Assembly (NCBI GenBank): GCA_000719025.1
Contig: JODP01000006.1
Coordinates: 62,001 to 126,000, forward strand
Direction: 5' to 3'
Origin: Kineosporia aurantiaca JCM 3230
GTDB taxonomy: Bacteria > Actinomycetota > Actinomycetes > Actinomycetales > Kineosporiaceae
Length of the DNA: 64,000 nucleotides
Numbering within the stretch: the first letter of the stretch is position 1; each line of letters opens with the position of its first letter. Shown here one piece after another: positions 25,601-33,889 of this stretch. The notes beneath the pieces were generated by a model. That model was not told the DNA's origin, searched no databases, and worked only from the letters and a program-made list of their open reading frames with translations. Made by a program: the position numbers and the translations under genes.

Positions 25601-25714
25601 GACAACGATGGTGGTCATGGTCATTGGGTCATCGTGTTTGATCTGGCTCACGACGTTGGTGAGGCAGGTGAGGGCGGCCGCGCCGTAGGTGGTGGTGAGG
25701 ACCTGGGTGGGCAT
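22682..25714 (-). CDS. AddB-like nuclease subunit, degenerate P-loop
   Basis: 1010 residues from the ATG at 25714, which has GGGGAG about 8 nt upstream; the frame runs further to 26011 but that part lacks a site. The N-terminus (VLTTTYGAAALTCL) occupies the place of the AddB P-loop but has no GKT. The middle is an inactive-helicase fold. The C-terminus has SPTSLEQYATCPHQFF, VGTLIHECLDEL, and RGSADKVDQTRDGALLVCDIKTGG (PD-(D/E)XK), then CEYCNPD. Cysteines in CPHQFF and C-x2-C match three of the four AddB iron-sulphur ligands; the fourth position holds Gly. First gene of a two-gene operon with AddA. Confidence 0.82.
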   Translation of the reverse strand: MPTQVLTTTYGAAALTCLTNVVSQIKHDDPMTMTTIVVPNHLAGMVVQRHLSAQGGIAGLQVTTLPRLAERIAAPNLAPRRPQTRAIRTATWRASLDADPGEFAKVSEHPATTRALALAHRELRDLDQSGLDRVAAHNDLSADVIRLHRQVVDVLSERWYDETDLLHEARRHVENGQVSSLGQIVLYLPQAFTNAETGFAQALADQAPLTVLAGLNGYDDADRAIHRTLDRLGLAGQQDSQQPLATKVLHASDADDEVRCVVRRVVTTLQQTPAHRIAILYAAQVPYARLLQEHLAAADLVVNGPGVRSVRNRAVARGFMQILQLARTGVSRAGLFTALAQAPVRSWEGGAVPVSRWDRLSRTAGIVAGDDWQQRLDTFIDDQLKFVTNADTSDEEVQWRIERANSTIEDARQLQGFVSELRDRLEAGGNLTTWFEVSSWALALFGDLYEASRLPREEQYAVVAIAQSLAALSGLETRATLTLLQEVLDLDLEVALPSVGRFGDGVLVAPVSAAIGLDLDTVFVVGLSEDAFPGRQSEDPLLPQALRRSTGDALPGQRERIDAMHRHLAAAFSSAPEVWASFPRGDLRRSVTRLPSRWLLPTLRALSGTPGLTATSWDETEAPNIIASRSFWDELRSASDLATDHEWQMRTVSAGDDLDDTVITAARHLQDERASARFTRFDGNLRSVEGLPDYARSDRAVSPTSLEQYATCPHQFFVSRVLGIRPLTSPEEIIKISAMDVGTLIHECLDELVQAFPDDLPDYGRPWLPQQRSRLREIAAQKALDFEERGLTGHRLLWEHERDQIMDDLEAMLDADNEFRQRRDARVLSSELRFGLGGHEPVRIPVPRGEVKMRGSADKVDQTRDGALLVCDIKTGGNRTFVEIADNPVVRGTKLQLPVYAYAARARHGGENVEAFYWFVRRDRGRISIQLGESLDTTYRETIATLVGSIAAGHFPAKAPDEPDFAWVQCEYCNPDRLGHGEARTRYESKRHDPTLAALIALIDPDAVQP

Positions 25715-26542
25715 CGGAGTCGCTCCCCTCAGCAGTTGCGGTGACCGAGGGTGATGGTAGGCGGGGGCTGCCGTGTCTTGCGTGAGCCGCGCTGGCTCGT
25801 TCGGAATGGGCTCGTAGGCGTTCTCACCTGAGTAGTTCGGCAGTGCGCGACAAAACGTACCGTGGTGACAATTTCGCTCAACCAATCGGATCGATGAGGG
25901 CTCGGGGTCCTTCTCAACGGCGCTCGGTTCGCTGAAAAGATCCCCGTGTGTCCGCCTGGTACTCACGTGACCGTGAAGGTAGTGCTTCGCGGTGGCCCCG
26001 TCTGTGGCCATGCACTGGCGGCCAAGCTGCAGGACCTGGGATGGAATGTCGATGAACCAGGCCTTATGGACCTTTTCGTCAAAATAGGATTTAGGGCCTG
26101 ATCGATACCTCCTGGTTTTCGCATGGTGAGGGATGCGATTAGGACGGCTGTGACGAGATGGGCGTGCTTGTGGCCTATCGTGCTCTTCACTGGCGAAAAC
26201 TCTTCGCGCAACTCGCTCAGTGGGCAGAGTGAGCTTGGCCGTGGCCGCCGGACCTGCCGAAGGGTGGTCATGAGGTGGCGGTGTCTGAAAGCCCGCCGCC
26301 TATCCATCCCAAAGCACGCGAGGCGCAGGTGGTCCTTCGCCGTGGGACGGCCGGCTAGGGACCGGCACTCGCACGGGAAGCTGATCCACGAGCGCCGGTC
26401 CAGGGTTGCGGAGGCAACCATCAGCACCGGCTCGTCGGAAGTCGGTTGCAGGCGGCGCATTCGCCGTCTACCCGCCCTGTGGCAGTGAGGGGGGAGCGGA
26501 CAGGCCCGCGGGCGCACTGAGCACCCAGAACGCGGCCTGGAG
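25715..26542. other. Upstream region of the AddB-like operon, mostly non-coding
   Basis: Contains the leftward AddB promoter. Apart from a short rightward frame at 25946-26101 there is no convincing gene. Frames on both strands between 26120 and 26490 are Arg-rich and lack motifs. Confidence 0.35.
25946..26101 (+). CDS. Possible small protein or gene remnant
   Basis: A 51-codon frame from a GTG at 25946 (alternative GTG at 25967) ending TGA at 26099-26101. The product contains HVTVKVVLRGGPVCGHALAA, then KLQDLGWNVDEPG and DLFVKIGFRA, which looks more protein-like than the flanks. There is no ribosome-binding site and no known family, and the open frame extends a little upstream without a start. 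It may be the tail of a lost gene. Confidence 0.25.
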   Translation: MCPPGTHVTVKVVLRGGPVCGHALAAKLQDLGWNVDEPGLMDLFVKIGFRA

Positions 26543-26707
26543 ATGTACTGCTTCTGCTCAGCGGTTGAGGATCGCCTCGACGGCTCCGAGCTGACCGCCA
26601 TGGAGAGCTTGTCCTTGCCGAACGATGGGACCGGGATCGTGATCGACCTGAACCGCCGCAACCTGCGGTCCAACCAGAGCGTCACCGTGCGATGGGACGT
26701 GCCCTGA
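26543..26707 (+). CDS. 54-aa peptide coupled to the HExxH protein, possibly a truncated gene end
   Basis: ATG at 26543; TGA at 26705-26707 overlaps by one base the ATG of the next gene (TGATG). The product runs MYCFCSAVEDRLDGSEL, then MESLSLPNDGTGIVIDL and NLRSNQSVTVRWDVP. The frame is open for about 20 codons before the ATG, up to a stop, with no other start. Tight coupling suggests it is translated with the metalloprotein gene. It may be a genuine small partner, or the tail of a gene whose front was deleted. No family recognised. Confidence 0.45.
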   Translation: MYCFCSAVEDRLDGSELTAMESLSLPNDGTGIVIDLNRRNLRSNQSVTVRWDVP

Positions 26708-27903
26708 TGCGACTGCGTGACCAGGTCGAATCACTCGTCCGCTCCTGGGGCGCCTACGAGCAGGCACGCGGCGGCAAGCAGGTCATCGACTACGACTGCG
26801 CCCCCACCGACCAGCCCGTCACTCCCGCCAGCAGCCGCATCGAGGTCTACGACCAGCTCACTACCCTCCACGCCCAGGCCCAGGCGGACGGAGAGACCAA
26901 GGTTGAGCAGACCACCGGCGCACACCTTGCCTACCTGGCGTGCGTGCTTGGGGAGCATCCGGAGCTTGACGCGTACATGCGCGCCACCCAGGGCTGCGGA
27001 ACGGCTGGGTGGTCTGAGGACTACATCGTGGACTTGGGCGATAAGGCCCGGAAGGCGTACGCCGACCTGGGTGTGAACTGGGGCCCGACCCTCGCGGACG
27101 AGGTGTTCCAGCTCGAAACCCCGATGACCCTGGAGCGGGCCGCCGAGCAGGTCAAGGTCCTGGCGAACGAGGCCGAGCCGGCCGTGCGGGAGCTGACCGG
27201 CACGACCGCCACGTACTCGGTGGACGTCGAGGTTGTGGACATTGATGACTATTGGGCGTTCTGGGTCGACGGGGCCGGCCACTCCTCCCGGCTGCGCTTC
27301 AACCAGCGCAACGCCATCTTCACCGAGGACGGCCTGCGCTTCTTCGCCCAGCACGAGATCCTCGGTCACGCCCTCCAGTGCTCCAGCTTCACCCAGACCG
27401 CCGAGAATGAAGACGTCGACTGGGTCTGTACCCTCACCGTGCATCTTCCCTACCAGCCCCTCTTGGAGGGTCTGGCGACCGCGTGGCCGATCTATACCGA
27501 GCCGCACAATCAGCCGCTGATGGCCAAGGCCAAGCTCAATCACTACATGCACCTCGTGCGCGGTGAGGTTCACCGCGCCATCAACGCCGGCCACCCGCTG
27601 CGCGACGTTGCCGATCACGTCCTGACCCGCGCGCCCTGGCTCAGCCTGGACCAGATTGGCAACCTCCTGTCCAATCGGGGCGCCGATCCGCTGTTGCGGT
27701 CCTACCTCTGGTCCTACACCGCCGGCACCGACTGGTTCATGCACCTCGGTGAACAGGCCGACGCCGACACCATCAAGACCGTTCTCACCGCCTGCTACCA
27801 CCGGCCGCTCACCCCGACCGAGCTTGCCGAACTCTGGCCGGCCGGTCCGACCTTCGGAGGTGACGGAGCACCCATCGTGCTCCGCAAGCCCACCGCAGAC
27901 TAA
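26707..27903 (+). CDS. Putative HExxH zinc metalloprotein
   Basis: 398 residues from the ATG at 26707; an ATG at 26692 is also in frame but lies inside the preceding peptide gene. Near residue 220, FAQHEILGHALQ gives the HExxH zinc motif. About 35 residues later, EGLATAWPIY supplies a candidate glutamate third ligand, the arrangement seen in gluzincin-like peptidases. The N-terminal half is helical with an ALD-YMRATQGCG-x-GW segment; the C-terminal half is helical and His-rich. There is no signal peptide, so it is cytoplasmic. It could be a peptidase that processes a small partner, for which the preceding coupled 54-aa peptide is a candidate substrate (inference). Confidence 0.65.
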   Translation: MRLRDQVESLVRSWGAYEQARGGKQVIDYDCAPTDQPVTPASSRIEVYDQLTTLHAQAQADGETKVEQTTGAHLAYLACVLGEHPELDAYMRATQGCGTAGWSEDYIVDLGDKARKAYADLGVNWGPTLADEVFQLETPMTLERAAEQVKVLANEAEPAVRELTGTTATYSVDVEVVDIDDYWAFWVDGAGHSSRLRFNQRNAIFTEDGLRFFAQHEILGHALQCSSFTQTAENEDVDWVCTLTVHLPYQPLLEGLATAWPIYTEPHNQPLMAKAKLNHYMHLVRGEVHRAINAGHPLRDVADHVLTRAPWLSLDQIGNLLSNRGADPLLRSYLWSYTAGTDWFMHLGEQADADTIKTVLTACYHRPLTPTELAELWPAGPTFGGDGAPIVLRKPTAD

Positions 27904-28330
27904 AACCCCACGTCGGCGAGGTCGGGGGGCTCACTTATGGCACTCCTCCTGACCTCGACCATTGCTCTCAGCCTCAGTTGCCGAACACCTGGGCGGGTCC
28001 CCTCCGGCGCTCACCGCGACGCGATCGCGTGCGATTGCCGAGCAATCTCGAAGACCAGGGTCAGAGACTGTCGGTCGGCTGCCGAGCCTTGGAGCGGTGC
28101 GAGTCAGGCCGGGATGCCCCGCCGGGCATGCGGCACCTGCGGCACCGACCCGACGGGCCACCCGGCGAGACGACACCAGCCAAACCCGTGCACTGCCGCA
28201 ATACTCTCTTCTGGATCAAGGCGGCCCGGTACACGGACCGTAGCGCCGGGCCAGCCCGGCGGACGTGCGGCACCTCCGGCACCGAACCGCCGGACGCCCG
28301 GCGCAAGAAATCTGCTCACGAACAGGTTGG
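27904..28330. other. Gap between convergent genes with a diverged direct repeat
   Basis: No credible gene. It marks the edge of the low-GC island, with composition changing sharply at about 28330. Two related 39-bp units lie inside (annotated separately). Confidence 0.4.
28129..28303. repeat. Two diverged direct repeats of about 39 bp
   Basis: 28129-28167 and 28266-28303 both start TGCGGCACCT, share CGGCACCGA, and end CCCGGCG. By eye about 33 of 39 positions match. Centre-to-centre spacing is about 137 bp. They lie at the right edge of the metalloprotein gene and the left edge of the low-GC type III pair, so they could be recombination scars or simply related GC-rich sequence. Confidence 0.5.
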
Positions 28331-30655
28331 TCAGTCGTCAACCTTCAGTGTCCGTGCGACCGCTGCTCCGATATCCGCGACGACGATCGCTCGACGCTCT
28401 CCCGTAGGGCTCAGTTCCCAAACCGTATATCCGTCCTTCCCTGTCTGCTGAAGTGCAGACGTCCAGGTTCCGTCACTGATGAATCGGATCTGAATTCGGC
28501 ATTCGGAATTCTTTGATGCTCTAATGGCAAGCAATTTCCTCGCAGCCTTCTCAGGAAGAAGATGCCCTCCCGTTGTATCGACGGCAATGATATTCGCCTC
28601 ATCCCACACTAGGAAATCGGGGTAAAATGAACGGGTAGTGCCGGGCGAGATAAGAGGAATCCCGTATCCGGTGCGTGAAGGGTTCCGCGCCCACAACTTC
28701 TTTGTTGCGTCTAGGCCTTCGGCGAAACGCTTCTCGAATCCGTTCAGTCCATCGTACTTGGCGTGCAGCGCATGAGAAAAAGCCTGAGCATCCTCATCGC
28801 GAACCAAGATTGGCCCAACGATATAAGGATCCGGGCCACGTTGCTTTAGGTAAACATTGTTCAGGTATGCGTCGACTACTTGGATGGCAAGTGTCTGAAC
28901 ATGTGAATGTGCAGCACTACCCACACCTATCATCGCATCAAATTTTGGATCGTTGGTGGGCGCTATTCCCAAAGCGTTTTGAAATAATCGTCTAACTTCT
29001 CGCGTAAACAGCCATCGCGCAGAAACCACTGTGGATCTCTTATAGCTCTCCCATGCCTGCTGTAGATCAGCGTCCTCCCCAACCCGTTGCCTAACCATTC
29101 GCCGCGTTCCCTCGCCGCGAGTATTCTTTTCGTCACCGCGATAGTCAGTAAATTGCGCAATTAGCAAGCTGATGGGATCGATCGCATCACTAGTCTCATG
29201 GCCCGTACCTGGCACGGCTACACGCCGTTTGGGAGGTAACTCAATAGGAAGGTTCTTCCCAGGGGCCTTGGTCACGAGCTTGATAGTGGGAGCTTCGGAG
29301 GTAAGCCGCTTGCCAACCTCTGAGATCAGTTCGTCAAAAACGCCTTCTCGATCGACGCGAACATAAAAATGAGCCGTATTCAAACGCTCGGCCGGATAGT
29401 GGTTCACGTTTGGCTGGCGGAGGAGCCTTCCAATGATCTGTTCCACCTGTATGCGGGACTGCATAGATTTGTCAATGTAAGCGAAGTATGCCATTGGATC
29501 ATCCCAACCTTCTTGAAGGCTGAGATTGAATATGATGTGTTGAAATGGCTCGTCCGCAAATTTTTGATAATCGTTGTCGCCGCCGTTGAACAGACGGAAG
29601 TCGTCGGGCGGCGGATACATCTTGTCAAACTTCAAACTACAATAAACCGCAATCAGATCCGGGTCGATACCATGCTTCTCAACAAGATAACGCCAAATCA
29701 GAATGGGTGGCGCCTGACGCTGAACGAAAGGCTGTCTGTGATTGTCTGACTGATAGTCATTGCCTTCAACGATGTTCGTCTGGCTCACATAAATGGCTTT
29801 TGGTTTACCGCCTAGCCCATAGAGCTCCGCGTCCGCTTCAGATGCATGCAGATCTGCAAGCATTGCATCAAGCGTCTCTTCCATTGGTGAACGATAGCCG
29901 GCCAATAATACGGTGCTTTTAACAAGGCTGGCTTCGGCAACGGCGGACGCATCCACACGAGTGACCAGCCAAGAATCGTCATGCCCAGTCTTTGCCTTGA
30001 GTTCGGCGATTTCAGCAGCAAGCCGGGCGGGCAATTGCATGGTTGCTGATGCAAGCAACAAAGCTTGCGGATCTAACTCCATCAGCAGATCGGTTTGCTG
30101 GTCCGACAAGTTGTGCGCCTCATCGTAAACGACAAGCATAGGGCGACGCCGGTCTGACCTATCCAGGCGCTCCTTCAGCGCATCCCACGTCGACTGATCA
30201 GTAGTGTCTATGTCACACTTATAGATCAGCCGGCTTCCTTGCTCTTTGTCTTTTTGGTTGAAAGTTCCGACTGTCGCGAAGTAGACCAACGTCTCATCTA
30301 CGTCAAGTACTTCCGTTTTATTATATTCCGAAAGCGGTTTGATTTGGGCGCCACCTAATAAATGATGATACCTGCCCCCTTCGGATAAATTCGAAAAGGA
30401 CTGTTCCACCACCACTTTTCCACGGCTAATCCACAGGACTACCGGTTTCACTGCCAGCCCTGCTGCAATCCCAGCGACTGCCTCAGCCAAGATTACAGTT
30501 TTACCCGACGCCGTGATCGACGCTAGCGACTGAAAGAACGGAATTGCTCGCTGGCTATTGCGTCGACCCGTTATAGCCGGATCGTTCCAATACTCTGCGT
30601 ATCGATCCACGATCGAATCAGCAGCCCTAATCTGGAATTCAAATAGCTCAATCAT
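28331..30655 (-). CDS. Type III-like restriction subunit (Res), DEAD/DEAH helicase with altered nuclease motif
   Basis: 774 residues. ASITASGKTVILAEAVAG is Walker A, and LVVYDEAHNLSDQQTDLL is the DEAH box. LLASATMQLP (motif III), then IFNLSLQEGWDDPMAYFAY and EQIIGRLLRQPN (motif VI) complete an SF2 helicase. The C-terminal nuclease region is recognisable as YPDFLVWDEANIIAVDTTGGHLL, but the E-x-K is replaced by D-T-T, so the catalytic lysine is missing or substituted. The gene overlaps the Mod gene by 4 nt. Base composition is markedly lower in GC than all neighbours except Mod, with A/T-ending codons, which indicates recent transfer. It acts with Mod to translocate on and restrict unmethylated DNA, if the nuclease is active. 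Confidence 0.8.
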   Translation of the reverse strand: MIELFEFQIRAADSIVDRYAEYWNDPAITGRRNSQRAIPFFQSLASITASGKTVILAEAVAGIAAGLAVKPVVLWISRGKVVVEQSFSNLSEGGRYHHLLGGAQIKPLSEYNKTEVLDVDETLVYFATVGTFNQKDKEQGSRLIYKCDIDTTDQSTWDALKERLDRSDRRRPMLVVYDEAHNLSDQQTDLLMELDPQALLLASATMQLPARLAAEIAELKAKTGHDDSWLVTRVDASAVAEASLVKSTVLLAGYRSPMEETLDAMLADLHASEADAELYGLGGKPKAIYVSQTNIVEGNDYQSDNHRQPFVQRQAPPILIWRYLVEKHGIDPDLIAVYCSLKFDKMYPPPDDFRLFNGGDNDYQKFADEPFQHIIFNLSLQEGWDDPMAYFAYIDKSMQSRIQVEQIIGRLLRQPNVNHYPAERLNTAHFYVRVDREGVFDELISEVGKRLTSEAPTIKLVTKAPGKNLPIELPPKRRVAVPGTGHETSDAIDPISLLIAQFTDYRGDEKNTRGEGTRRMVRQRVGEDADLQQAWESYKRSTVVSARWLFTREVRRLFQNALGIAPTNDPKFDAMIGVGSAAHSHVQTLAIQVVDAYLNNVYLKQRGPDPYIVGPILVRDEDAQAFSHALHAKYDGLNGFEKRFAEGLDATKKLWARNPSRTGYGIPLISPGTTRSFYPDFLVWDEANIIAVDTTGGHLLPEKAARKLLAIRASKNSECRIQIRFISDGTWTSALQQTGKDGYTVWELSPTGERRAIVVADIGAAVARTLKVDD

Positions 30656-32613
30656 GTAAGTGTCTCCTCGCTGAAAGGTTCGCTGCTCATATTCAGACCG
30701 AAATCCGACAGAATACGGTCGGGAATCTGATAGAAGGAAACAGTATCTGTCTGAAATACATACAATCTTCCGTACACGTGATAAACGGCCTTTAACTGAG
30801 CCGCTGAAGCTTCATTAGCTATAGCTTCGTAAACCTCTTCCGTAAGGTTTGTATTGCAGCCAGGACCGTCCCAGACCAGGAAGAACCCTTCTTGATCAGC
30901 GTTGCTAGCTATCAGGTAACGATAACCTTTCTCACTTAAAGACGTAAGTCCGGGTCCTCGCCTTCTACTGGCGTCGAAATGAGATGCAATTACCGTGTCG
31001 AGCATCTCTTCGCGCTCCATGCGAAGCACGCACTCCGCATCTACCTTTTTTTGAAGTTGTGAGAACCGAAACCCACCCCCAAGAGGCGTTCCTCTACCAC
31101 TATGCCAATCTCCGGTAATGACTTTGCGAAGACGTTGTGCCAACAGTGAGCGCGCGTATGAATCTCCACGCTCGGGACGTCCTTGTTCCATTAATATGAA
31201 CCGACGTGTACAACCCGAAGACAGATTCTGAGCTAGCACCGCGTGCCCGGTGGTCCCAGATCCCGCAAAGGGATCCATAACCAACCCGTCTGTAGGACAC
31301 CACAACTGAACAATTTTTTGAAAAAGCTTTACCGGCTTGACAGTCTCAAATTCATGATCATTTCCGAGAATCGCGCGTAATTCGCGGGAACCGGCTTCAC
31401 TCGTTCCAGACTCAGATGAGTCCCATGAAGTGCAACCTATGTCCAGCGGTTCTAGGAAGTCGTGGTCCGCCCAATAGGTTGACGGTACAACTCCCTTCTT
31501 TAGTTTATTCAAATACGTTTTGCGGCGAGGTTTCCCATTGCCTTCCCTAGTAAACACGAGCATGGGCCACTGACCACGCTTGCGTACAAGAAGCGCAGCC
31601 CTTTGCGCCTTCTTTACTACTGGGTCACGGGCCGCATCAAAGATCAGTGGATTTTTGGCTCCTTTGAGCAATAATGCCGGCGCGCAGTTGTCCCCAATAT
31701 CCACTTCAGCATATTCAGAACCCCACTCCTCAAGCATACTTCGGACAGTCGGCTTTCCATTTGCCCAATGCTTCGTTCCCGTTGGGTAGTGCAGTTCGCC
31801 AGTGAAAGGATTCTGCACCGCGTAATACATTTGTTCGTGGCTAGATCTGCCGGGTGCAAACGGCGCAGCTCCGTACCATGAACCCTGAGGATCCTGATCG
31901 GGATTTGTATACCCGAGATCTTGATCTTTAGTTCGGTCGACGCGTCCTGTTTGTGCTTTTCCGGCATCTTTCGCGTAAACTAAGACATATTCAGTTGCCG
32001 TAGATACTCCCGTCTTATCGTTGCGAAGAGTCGACGACCTTTCCCAATTTATTACGGCTATACGATTATTTTCACCAAAAAGTTCGTCCAACATCTGGCC
32101 CAGCCTGAAAAGCTCGCGATGATCGATACAGATGGCCAAAACCCCTGCAGGCTTAAGCATGGATCGCATCATGTGCAATCGAGGCCACATAAATCGCATC
32201 CATATTGTGTGGCGGCCCGGATCATCGCGCCCTACCCAATCTCCAATTCCCGGGTCATTTGGATCCTCATCCCATTTATCATTGTAACGCCAGTCATTTC
32301 CGGTATTGTACGGCGGATCTGTAATAATTAGGTCCACTTGCCCCCGCTGCCCATACAGCGTTGTCATGGCCTGAAGGTTATCTCCTTCGATCACCAGATT
32401 TTTAGCCTGCTCCTCAGGCGCTCCAACGCTATGCTGCGCAATCAATCGGCTTACGCGAGGCCTAACACGGCGAGCCAATTGTCGAGCCGTGCCCTTGCCA
32501 GGGAACGCTATTCGAATACCCGGCTCGTTCTGTGCCTCTAACAACGAGAGCAACTCCGCGCGAGAGAGGTCGGCCAACAACCTTCCATCGGTCCTAGATG
32601 CAAGCTCAGTCAT
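30652..32613 (-). CDS. Type III-like DNA adenine methyltransferase (Mod)
   Basis: 653 residues. NLVIEGDNLQAM and LIITDPPYNTGNDW (motif IV DPPY) come before GLVMDPFAGSGTTGHAVL (motif I), the beta-class order of N6-adenine Mod enzymes. Between them is the target-recognition region, and after motif I are FILMEQGRPERGDSYA and a long C-terminal segment. The first gene of the Mod-Res pair; the stop overlaps the Res ATG by 4 nt. The ATG at 32613 has no ribosome-binding site, but TATGGT lies 7-8 nt upstream, consistent with a leaderless transcript. Low GC like Res. The methylated motif cannot be predicted from sequence. Confidence 0.85.
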   Translation of the reverse strand: MTELASRTDGRLLADLSRAELLSLLEAQNEPGIRIAFPGKGTARQLARRVRPRVSRLIAQHSVGAPEEQAKNLVIEGDNLQAMTTLYGQRGQVDLIITDPPYNTGNDWRYNDKWDEDPNDPGIGDWVGRDDPGRHTIWMRFMWPRLHMMRSMLKPAGVLAICIDHRELFRLGQMLDELFGENNRIAVINWERSSTLRNDKTGVSTATEYVLVYAKDAGKAQTGRVDRTKDQDLGYTNPDQDPQGSWYGAAPFAPGRSSHEQMYYAVQNPFTGELHYPTGTKHWANGKPTVRSMLEEWGSEYAEVDIGDNCAPALLLKGAKNPLIFDAARDPVVKKAQRAALLVRKRGQWPMLVFTREGNGKPRRKTYLNKLKKGVVPSTYWADHDFLEPLDIGCTSWDSSESGTSEAGSRELRAILGNDHEFETVKPVKLFQKIVQLWCPTDGLVMDPFAGSGTTGHAVLAQNLSSGCTRRFILMEQGRPERGDSYARSLLAQRLRKVITGDWHSGRGTPLGGGFRFSQLQKKVDAECVLRMEREEMLDTVIASHFDASRRRGPGLTSLSEKGYRYLIASNADQEGFFLVWDGPGCNTNLTEEVYEAIANEASAAQLKAVYHVYGRLYVFQTDTVSFYQIPDRILSDFGLNMSSEPFSEETLT

Positions 32614-32640
32614 CAGGAGACCATAGCCTTAGACGTCGCC

Positions 32641-32655
32641 CAAAGTATTGCTTTG
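32641..32655. promoter_or_regulatory. Small palindrome upstream of the type III pair, possible operator
   Basis: CAAAGTATTGCTTTG is a 5-bp-arm, 5-bp-spacer palindrome 28-42 nt upstream of the Mod ATG and just upstream of the TATGGT -10-like box. No dedicated controller gene is seen next to the pair. Confidence 0.25.
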
Positions 32656-32863
32656 AGTACGGCGTGTGACGGGTATTTTCCTTGAGGTGAATGCGTTCGT
32701 CGGAAATCACATTAATAGTCACGTATGACCGAGTATCGTCATAGGCGGTGGCTAACACGCGTTCGGCCCGCGCGAGGGACGCTGCCATTCAAGGTGAACT
32801 ACGCGCGAGGCCGCTCACCTTGGGTGCCGGTCTCATCTTCCGGTACCACGCCCGGTCTCCCCG

Positions 32864-33889
32864 TCAATCCCCAGCTTCTCGCCCTGGTTCAGGTATGTGC
32901 TTGCCGCACATGTGGGCGATGCCTCCTCCAGGCCGTCGGGATGGACGTCGAGCCTCGCCGGGCGCGGTACCTGCGGCCTGTCGGCAGGGGCACAGAAAGC
33001 CCCGCCGCCACTGCCAACCGAGGGGCCAGGATCGGCGCATGTGATCGATGCCGCGCTGCGTAGCCTGATGTTCGGTCAGATTAACCCAGAAGGCCACCTC
33101 CGGACACTCGATGGCCAGGCGCCGGAGCATCTCCTCGTACCGGGCCAGCGCCGCCGCGGGAACTGCATCCTTCACCTCGCGGTCAACCTGCTCCCGGGCG
33201 GTCTGGTTCATTGAGTCCCACACCGCCAGCCCTCGGACAAACTTCAGCAGCCCATTGGCCACCCGGGCGTAATACTTACCCAGGTCACGGAGGTGCGCTT
33301 CGTAGGATTGATCGGCGCTCGGGGCAGGCACCTCGGAGGTGAGCAGTTGCTCGGACACGGAAGCAAGCGATGCCAAGGTCGTTGTGGCCAGACGTACTTG
33401 GTCCGCTTGCGTCAACTGAATGTCAGCGAGAAATGATGCAGGTAGAGAGGTGGACTGGACGGCGTCGTAGAAGGCCGCGATCACGATTACGGAGTGGGCT
33501 GCCGCGAGTCGCTGAGAGCGAGGGAACTGTCCGAGTCCTCGCATGCGGCGCTCAAGATCGACCACCAGACCGCTGCTGAGTTTGACGAAGTCGGCCTTGG
33601 CGTCGAAAAGGCTGAGAGCAAAAGCCGGCCCGGCAATGGTCCCGGCCAGTAGGAGGCCGCCGGTGACACGATCGATACGGCGCACGAGCTCGGTTTCCCC
33701 GCCCAGCAGGCGCACTGCGTCGGCGTATGCGATGAGCCGTCTCACAAACCTTCCCCCTTGCTCGGGCACGTCCGGTCGCGGACCCGCTTGACTGGTGCTC
33801 ATCATCTTCGCGTCCGGCAGCTCTCCAAAAAGGGAGGGCGTCCTAAAAGGCCGGTCAGCAACCACTAGTAGTTTCTCAGGCGACGCCAT
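32864..33889 (-). pseudogene. Truncated NACHT-type defence gene: N-terminal helical domain only
   Basis: The first ~290 codons read as a clean all-helical domain: DAVRLLGGETELVRRIDRV, TGGLLLAGTIAG, ALSLFDAKADFVKLSSGLV, RSQRLAAAHSVIVIAAFYDAV, NGLLKFVRGLAVWDSMN and ALARYEEMLRRLAIECPEVAFWVNLTEHQAT. This matches what I know of the N-terminal domain (NNH1) that precedes the NACHT NTPase in actinobacterial NLR-like proteins. Immediately after EHQAT the frame turns into low-complexity Arg/Pro/Gly sequence to the stop, and no Walker A or NACHT sequence follows in any frame. The gene has lost its NTPase and sensor. Start could be 33889 or ATG 33805/33802. Confidence 0.6.

Noticed and set aside
25715..26011. 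N-terminal extension of the AddB-like protein
   Set aside because: No ribosome-binding site and non-conserved composition; the ATG at 25714 has GGGGAG upstream.
25963..26685. 240-codon minus-strand frame
   Set aside because: Arg/Ser/Pro-rich, conflicts with the coupled plus-strand peptide gene, and has no motif.
28129..28303. CRISPR array
   Set aside because: Only two units, diverged and GC-rich, with no cas genes anywhere in the window.
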